Shown here piece after piece: positions 45,279 through 50,395 of a DNA stretch of 50,395 bases. Made by a program: the position numbers and the translations under genes. Under the pieces are notes generated by a model, which was given only the letters and a program-made list of their open reading frames with translations, ran no database searches and was not told the origin of the DNA. The stretch is from Streptosporangiaceae bacterium. GTDB lineage: Bacteria; Actinomycetota; Actinomycetes; Streptosporangiales; Streptosporangiaceae. The stretch lies in NCBI GenBank assembly GCA_025934375.1, contig JAICYD010000040.1, forward strand, positions 1 through 50,395. The letters run 5' to 3'. The number at the start of each line of letters is the position of its first letter. Position 1 is the stretch's first letter.

Positions 45279-46298
45279 ATGCCCCTTGCGTTCCTGCCGA
45301 GCCCGGCGCGGTCTGCCTGGCATCTCGGGCCGGTCCCGCTGCGAGCGCAGGCGCTGTGCGTCGTCGCGGGCATCGTGATCGCGCTCGTGATCACGGCCCG
45401 GCGCTACCGGGCGGCCGGCGGGGGCGCGGGCGTGATCGCCGACGTAGCTGCCTGGGCGGTTCCCGCCGGGCTGATCCCCGCCGCCTGCGACGTCCTGCTC
45501 GGCGCCGCCCACCCCGGTGTGCTGCACGCCGTGCGGACCTGGGATGAGCTAGCCGGCTTCCCCGGTGCGGTCGCCTTCGGGGTGGCGGGGGCGTGGGCCG
45601 GCTGCCAGCGGATGCGCGTCCCGCCGGGCCGGGCGCTGAGTGACCCGCCGGGGCGGGCGCTGAGTGACCCGCCCGGCCGGGCTGGCATCGGCCGGGCTGG
45701 ATCCCGCCGTGCCCGCTCCAGCCCTGTTCGCTCCAGCCGTGCCCGCTCCAGCCGTGCCCGCTCCAGCCGTGCTCGCTCCAACAATGCGCGGGCCCGTGCC
45801 CGGGTCGAGTTCGCCGCGATAACGGGCGCCGCCGCCCCCGCGCTGCTGTTCGGGCACGCGATCGCCATGGTCGGCCAGTGGCTGGCCCAGCGCGGCTACG
45901 GCAAGCCCACCACGCTCCCCTGGGCGGTAAAGATATCGCCGGCGCACCGAGCGCCGGGACTTGAGAATTTCGCCACATTCCAACCGATGTTCACATACCA
46001 AGCGGTGTGGGATGTTGCTGCTGGCGTTGCTGTGATCTGGGTGGCGCGCCGCCTCGCCCTGTCCGGGACGCGGGCGCTCGCCCTGGCGGCGGCTCTGTAC
46101 GCAACCTCGGGTTTCGCGCTGTTTTGGCTGGGTATCGCGCATTCACCTGCTGTTTTGGGGCTGCGGGCGGTAAGCCTAGGGGACACCCTGCTGCTCGTCG
46201 CCGCCATCATCTACCTGGCCAGAACGCGGCGCGCCCGAGGGACATCTGCCCAGCTGACAGGCAAGGTGCCGCTAGAAAGGTCTCGACCAGTACTGTAA
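45279..46298 (+). CDS. Lgt-like membrane protein lacking catalytic residues
   Basis: 339-aa membrane protein at the place where actinobacteria carry lgt (prolipoprotein diacylglyceryl transferase). Family similarity is clear: FLPSPARSAWHLGPVPLRA, VIADVAAWAVPAGLI, KPTTLPWAVKISPAHRAPGL and ENFATFQPMFTYQAVWD. The key positions are changed. The conserved Tyr (RAYALC type) is Gln in LRAQALC, and the GRWGNWFNQE motif is AMVGQWLAQR, losing Arg, Asn and Glu. The late Arg-containing GRFWIE motif is SGFALFW. The central NGG loop is replaced by a repeat-rich Arg/Ser/Pro insertion (about 115-175). It is most likely inactive as a transferase. ATG 45279 has only a weak ribosome site. Its stop overlaps the GlnR-like repeats before gltB. 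Confidence 0.8.
   Translation: MPLAFLPSPARSAWHLGPVPLRAQALCVVAGIVIALVITARRYRAAGGGAGVIADVAAWAVPAGLIPAACDVLLGAAHPGVLHAVRTWDELAGFPGAVAFGVAGAWAGCQRMRVPPGRALSDPPGRALSDPPGRAGIGRAGSRRARSSPVRSSRARSSRARSSRARSNNARARARVEFAAITGAAAPALLFGHAIAMVGQWLAQRGYGKPTTLPWAVKISPAHRAPGLENFATFQPMFTYQAVWDVAAGVAVIWVARRLALSGTRALALAAALYATSGFALFWLGIAHSPAVLGLRAVSLGDTLLLVAAIIYLARTRRARGTSAQLTGKVPLERSRPVL
45627..45780 (+). repeat. Two in-frame tandem repeats inside the Lgt-like gene
   Basis: Two copies of a 24-bp unit with GGGCGCTGAGTGACCCGCC (about 45631-45678, encoding PGRALSDP) are followed by five 15-bp units of type GCCGTGCCCGCTCCA at 45706, 45721, 45736, 45751 and 45766 (encoding SSRAR). Together they build an Arg/Ser-rich loop absent from normal Lgt proteins. 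Confidence 0.92.
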
Positions 46299-46321
46299 TG
46301 TCAACGTAACCTACATGTAGC
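46295..46321 (+). promoter_or_regulatory. GlnR-like repeat upstream of gltB
   Basis: GTAAT-n6-GTAAC-n6-GTAGC at 46295, 46306 and 46317: three half-site-like pentamers with an exact 11-bp period, 66 bp before the gltB start. The spacing equals that of the actinobacterial GlnR box (gTnAC-n6-GaAAC), though the pentamers match only in part. The inner CTACATGTAG is also a perfect palindrome. Confidence 0.4.
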
Positions 46322-46387
46322 AGCAGGGCCAGCGTCGTCCCCAAGGCCGCATAGCAGCACAGCGGATAATTGGCGACAGGAGTTTTG

Positions 46388-49300
46388 ATGGTGCCTGCCG
46401 TGACGGACGGACTCTACGACAGCCGGTTCGAGCACGATGCATGTGGCGTGGGATTCGTGGCGGATCTCTCGGCCCGGGGTGGCCACGGGGTAGTGGCGAG
46501 CGCGCTTCGCGTCCTGTGCAACCTGGAGCACCGGGGCGCGGCGGGCGCCGACCCCGATACGGGTGACGGAGCGGGCATCATCACCCAGATCCCGGACGCG
46601 TTCTTCCGCGCGGTCAGCGGGCTCGCGCTCCCAGAGCCGGGGGCTTACGCCGTTGGCCTGGCCTTCCTCCCTCTTGATGCCACCGAACGACGCCGGGTGC
46701 TCTCCGCGGTGGACACCCTGGCCCGCGATGAGGGCCTGGTCGTGATCGGGTGGCGCGACGTGCCGGTCAACCCCGGCGCGTGCGGCGTGGGGGCCCGCGA
46801 GGTGCTGCCGCACCTGGCTCAGCTGTTCGTCGCCGGCGCCGGCGACGAACAGGGCCTGACCCTCGACCGGCTGGCGTTCTGCCTGCGCAAGCGCGTCGAG
46901 CATGCTCTATTTACCGGCAACGCGGGAAACCAGGCCGGGGGCGTTGAAGGAGGCGTCTACTTCGCCAGCCTGTCCTCGCGCACCATCGTCTACAAGGGCA
47001 TGCTCGCCGCGCCGCAGGTCGAGGCGTTCTTCCCGGACCTGTCCGATGAGCGCTACGCCTCCAACCTGGCGCTCGTGCACTCCCGGTTCTCCACGAACAC
47101 GTTCCCGTCTTGGCCGCGGGCGCACCCGTTCCGGTTCGTCGCGCACAACGGCGAGATCAATACCGTTATGGGAAACCGCAACTGGATGCGCGCCCGGGAG
47201 GCGATGCTGGCCAGCCCGCTGATCCCGGACTCCCAGAGCGGGCTGGGCATCGAGCGGCTGTTCCCGGTCATCTCCCCGGACGGAGCCGACTCCCAGTCCT
47301 TCGACGAGTGCCTGGAACTGCTGCACCTCGGTGGCCGGTCCCTGCCGCACGCGCTGCTCATGATGATCCCCGAGCCCTGGGAGAACCATGAGGAGATGGA
47401 CCCCAAGCGGCGGGCGTTCTACCAGTTCCACTCCACCCTCATGGAGCCCTGGGACGGCCCGGCGCTGATCGCCTTCACCGACGGGTCCGTGATCGGCGCC
47501 GTGCTCGACCGCAACGGACTGCGACCGGGCCGGTACTGGGTGACCAGCGACGGCCTCGTCGTGCTGGCCAGCGAGGTCGGCGTCCTGGACATCGAGCCCG
47601 CCCGGGTGATCCGCCGGGGCAGGCTGCAGCCCGGCCGGATCTTCCTGGCCGACACCGCCTCCGGCCGGATCGTCGAGGACGAGGAGGTCAAGTCCGAGCT
47701 CGCGGTGCAGAACCCTTACGAGGACTGGCTGCACGCCGGCCTGATCCACCTCGACGAGCTGCCCGAGCGGGTCCGCGAGGTGCCGACGGCCGCTGACCTG
47801 CTCACCCTCCAGCGGGGTTATGGCTACACCGAGGAGGAACTGCGGGTCATCCTCGCGCCGATGGCGCGGACCGGCGCCGAGCCGATCGGCTCGATGGGCA
47901 CCGACACCCCGGTCGCCGCCCTGTCAGATAAGCCACGGCTGGTCTTCGACTACTTCGCCCAGCTGTTCGCCCAGGTCACCAATCCGCCGCTGGATGCCAT
48001 CCGCGAGGAACTGGTCACCTCGCTGGCGCTGACGACCGGCCCGGAGGGGAACCTGCTGGAGCCCAGCCCCGCCTCCTGCCGCCAGATCACCTTGCCGTTC
48101 CCGGTGATCGGCGAGCAGGACCTGGCCAAGATCGTGCACATCAACGATGATGGCAACCTGCCGGGCCTGGCGGCGCACGTGGTGGACGGACGGTTCGCGG
48201 CCCTGGATCCCGTCCATGCCCGCAGCGGCGACGCGCTCCGGGCGCGGATCGCCGAGATCTGCGCCGAGGTGAACGACGCCATCGCCGGCGGCGCGCGGCT
48301 CATCATCTTGTCCGACCGGGCCCTGGCGCGGCTGGACGGGAGGATCCCGATCCCGTCGCTACTGCTCACCGGCGCGGTGCACCATCACCTGATCCGGGAG
48401 AAGACCCGGACCCGCGTCGGCTTGATCGTCGAGTCCGGTGACGCCCGCGAGTGTCACCACATCGCGCTGCTCACCGGCTACGGCGCGGCGGCCGTCTGCC
48501 CGTACCTGGCCATCGAAACCGTCCGCGACCTGGCCGACCGCGGTGAGCTCGGGCCGGTGCTGGCCGATAAAGCAGTGCTGGCCGACAAAGCAGTGCTGGC
48601 CGACAAGGCGGAGGCCAACCTCATCAAGGCGCTCGGCAAGGGCGTCCTGAAGATCATGTCCAAGATGGGCGTGTCAACCATCGCCTCTTATACCGGCGCG
48701 CAGATCTTCGAGGCGATCGGCCTGGGCGACGAGGTGATCGCCACCTGCTTCGCGGGGACGTCCTCGCGGCTGGGCGGCGTCGGCTTCGACGTGCTCGCCG
48801 AGGAGGCCACGCGCCGTGCCGCGGTGGCCCGGGCGGGCATGGGCGGGGACGGCTCGGCGGGGCTCGCGCACCGGCAGCTGGAGGTCGGCGGGGAATACCA
48901 GTGGCGGCGCGAGGGTGAGCCGCACCTGTTCAACCCGCAGACTGTGTTCAAGCTGCAGCACGCCACGCGCAGCCGCCGGTATGAGATCTTCAAGGAGTAC
49001 ACGTCCCTCATCGACGACCAGTCCGCCAAGCTGAAGACGCTGCGCGGCCTGATGCGCATCCGGGGGATCGACGGGCAGGCCGCCGACGATCACGACGTCG
49101 ACGGGCAGGGCACCGGCGGCCTCTCCCTGGAGGAGGTCGAGCCCGTCTCGGCCATCGTGCGGCGGTTCGCGACCGGCGCCATGTCGTACGGGTCGATCTC
49201 CGCCGAGGCGCACGAGACCCTGGCGATCGCGATGAACCGGATCGGCGGCCGGTCCAACACTGGCGAAGGCGGCGAGGACCCGGAGCGGTTCAGCCCCGAC

Positions 49301-50395
49301 GGCAACGGGGACCTGCGCCGCTCGGCGGTCAAGCAGGTGGCCAGCGGGCGGTTCGGGGTGACCAGCGAGTACCTCGTCAACGCCGATGACCTGCAGATCA
49401 AGATGGCACAGGGCGCCAAGCCGGGCGAGGGCGGCCAGCTGCCCGGGCACAAGGTGTACCCGTGGATCGCCAAGACCCGGCACTCAACCCCCGGCGTCGG
49501 GCTGATCTCGCCGCCACCACACCACGACATCTACTCGATCGAGGACCTGGCGCAGCTCATCCACGACCTGAAGAACGCCAACCCCGCCGCCCGGGTCCAC
49601 GTCAAGCTGGTCGCCGAGGTGGGCGTCGGCACCGTGGCGGCCGGGGTGTCGAAGGCCCACGCGGACGTGGTGCTCATCTCCGGCCACGACGGCGGCACTG
49701 GCGCCGCGCCGCTGACCTCGCTCAAGCACGCGGGTGCCCCGTGGGAGCTGGGCCTGGCCGAGACGCAGCAGACGCTGCTGCGCAACAAGCTCCGCGACCG
49801 CATCGTCGTGCAGGTCGACGGCCAGCTCAAGACCGGCCGCGACGTGATCATCGCGGCGCTGCTGGGGGCCGAGGAGTTCGGGTTCGCGACCGCGCCGCTG
49901 GTCGTGGCCGGCTGCGTGATGATGCGCGTGTGCCACCTCGACACCTGCCCGGTCGGCGTCGCCACGCAAAACCCCGAGCTGCGCAAGCGATTCTCGGGCA
50001 AGCCGGAGTTCGTGGTGAACTTCTTCGAGTTCATCGCCGAGGAGGTCCGCGAGTACCTCGCCAGGCTGGGGCTGCGCTCGCTGGAGGAAGCCATCGGGCG
50101 GGTTGACCTGCTCGACACCGCCATGGCCGTCTCGCACTGGAAGGCCTCCGGGCTGGACCTGGCGCCGGTGCTGCACGACGTCCCGGCCTACGAGGGACCG
50201 CGGCGGCACGTGACCGGCCAGGACCACGGGCTGGACAAGGCGCTGGACCACACGCTCATCCAGCTCGCCGAGGGCGCCCTCGAGGAGGGCCGGCCGGTCC
50301 GCCTGGAATTGCCCATCCGCAACGTCAACCGCACCGTCGGGACCATGCTCGGCTTCGAGGTCACCAGGCGGTGGGGCGGCGAGGGGCTGCCCGAC
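46388..50395 (+). CDS. gltB: Glutamate synthase large subunit (3' end outside window)
   Basis: NADPH-type glutamate synthase large subunit, converting 2-oxoglutarate and glutamine into two glutamates. ATG 46388 has AGGAG 5 nt upstream. The first 18 residues are a propeptide removed to expose catalytic Cys19 in HDACGVGF. The glutaminase domain ([27 protein letters not shown]), the central domain, and the FMN/synthase domain ([43 protein letters not shown]) follow. The 3Fe-4S cysteines are in [16 protein letters not shown]. The frame stays open for 1336 codons to the window edge; about 180 residues are missing. Three VLADKA repeats form an extra loop near residue 724. Confidence 0.97.
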   Translation, partial: MVPAVTDGLYDSRFEHDACGVGFVADLSARGGHGVVASALRVLCNLEHRGAAGADPDTGDGAGIITQIPDAFFRAVSGLALPEPGAYAVGLAFLPLDATERRRVLSAVDTLARDEGLVVIGWRDVPVNPGACGVGAREVLPHLAQLFVAGAGDEQGLTLDRLAFCLRKRVEHALFTGNAGNQAGGVEGGVYFASLSSRTIVYKGMLAAPQVEAFFPDLSDERYASNLALVHSRFSTNTFPSWPRAHPFRFVAHNGEINTVMGNRNWMRAREAMLASPLIPDSQSGLGIERLFPVISPDGADSQSFDECLELLHLGGRSLPHALLMMIPEPWENHEEMDPKRRAFYQFHSTLMEPWDGPALIAFTDGSVIGAVLDRNGLRPGRYWVTSDGLVVLASEVGVLDIEPARVIRRGRLQPGRIFLADTASGRIVEDEEVKSELAVQNPYEDWLHAGLIHLDELPERVREVPTAADLLTLQRGYGYTEEELRVILAPMARTGAEPIGSMGTDTPVAALSDKPRLVFDYFAQLFAQVTNPPLDAIREELVTSLALTTGPEGNLLEPSPASCRQITLPFPVIGEQDLAKIVHINDDGNLPGLAAHVVDGRFAALDPVHARSGDALRARIAEICAEVNDAIAGGARLIILSDRALARLDGRIPIPSLLLTGAVHHHLIREKTRTRVGLIVESGDARECHHIALLTGYGAAAVCPYLAIETVRDLADRGELGPVLADKAVLADKAVLADKAEANLIKALGKGVLKIMSKMGVSTIASYTGAQIFEAIGLGDEVIATCFAGTSSRLGGVGFDVLAEEATRRAAVARAGMGGDGSAGLAHRQLEVGGEYQWRREGEPHLFNPQTVFKLQHATRSRRYEIFKEYTSLIDDQSAKLKTLRGLMRIRGIDGQAADDHDVDGQGTGGLSLEEVEPVSAIVRRFATGAMSYGSISAEAHETLAIAMNRIGGRSNTGEGGEDPERFSPDGNGDLRRSAVKQVASGRFGVTSEYLVNADDLQIKMAQGAKPGEGGQLPGHKVYPWIAKTRHSTPGVGLISPPPHHDIYSIEDLAQLIHDLKNANPAARVHVKLVAEVGVGTVAAGVSKAHADVVLISGHDGGTGAAPLTSLKHAGAPWELGLAETQQTLLRNKLRDRIVVQVDGQLKTGRDVIIAALLGAEEFGFATAPLVVAGCVMMRVCHLDTCPVGVATQNPELRKRFSGKPEFVVNFFEFIAEEVREYLARLGLRSLEEAIGRVDLLDTAMAVSHWKASGLDLAPVLHDVPAYEGPRRHVTGQDHGLDKALDHTLIQLAEGALEEGRPVRLELPIRNVNRTVGTMLGFEVTRRWGGEGLPD
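48557..48610 (+). repeat. 18-bp tandem repeat, 3 copies, in gltB
   Basis: Units at 48557, 48575 and 48593 read GTGCTGGCCGA(T/C)AA(A/G)GC(A/G) and encode VLADKA three times, in the loop before [18 protein letters not shown]. Usual GltB proteins have a single copy-length loop there. The insertion keeps the frame and probably the fold. Confidence 0.95.

Overview
The window is about 50 kb of very GC-rich, densely packed DNA from an actinomycete (Actinomycetota). This follows from the ftsZ-yggS-sepF-yggT-divIVA division cluster, a PriA-type hisA, polyphosphate glucokinase, XRE/DUF5753 regulators, frequent GTG starts and 4-nt start/stop overlaps. A secreted expansin-like protein with a cellulose-binding module suggests a soil or plant-litter organism. 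The order cannot be fixed from sequence alone; a Streptosporangiales-like lineage is only a guess.

Layout. 1-5.7 kb: cell division and polar growth (ftsZ lacking its 5' end, yggS, sepF, yggT, divIVA, then a large membrane protein with a Cys/His tail). 5.7-15.1 kb: ileS, a paired solute-binding lipoprotein and VWA/solute-binding membrane protein with no transporter, a DksA/TraR-type protein, lspA and rluD. 15.1-22.4 kb: expansin-CBM2, a RecQ helicase with a phosphoribosyltransferase-like tail, a small unknown gene, an XRE/DUF6879/small-protein operon with AT-rich flanks, and an epoxide hydrolase preceded by a coupled 62-aa membrane ORF. 22.4-29.6 kb: dnaE, then a decayed stretch (GntR remnant, fused response-regulator/kinase remnant, orphan iron-box palindrome), two membrane/disordered paralogues and a membrane protein. 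29.6-35.5 kb: hisD-hisC-hisB-hisH-priA-ridA-hisF, one overlapping operon. 35.5-39.6 kb: two head-to-head truncated LuxR genes, a small alpha/beta hydrolase, ppgK, a small membrane protein and a TIGR03085-type protein. 39.7-50.4 kb: hisI, the Trp-associated membrane protein, an atypical response regulator, trpC-trpB-trpA, a 634-bp repeat-bearing gap, an Lgt-like protein lacking its active-site residues, and gltB running off the end.

How it works together. The gene order follows the usual actinobacterial ftsZ-ileS-lspA-dnaE-his-trp-lgt-gltB backbone. Accessory or decaying pieces sit between backbone blocks. Histidine and tryptophan synthesis share PriA, since no trpF is present here. gltB supplies glutamate, and a GlnR-like repeat lies in front of it.

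The most unusual signals are the active-site-less Lgt at the normal lgt position, the many in-frame tandem repeats within conserved genes, a GC-rich palindromic element forming the ends of HisD and HisF, the SBP/VWA pair, the orphan DtxR/IdeR-type box beside gene remnants, and the two mirror-image LuxR fragments. No tRNA, rRNA, CRISPR array, transposase or phage gene was seen.
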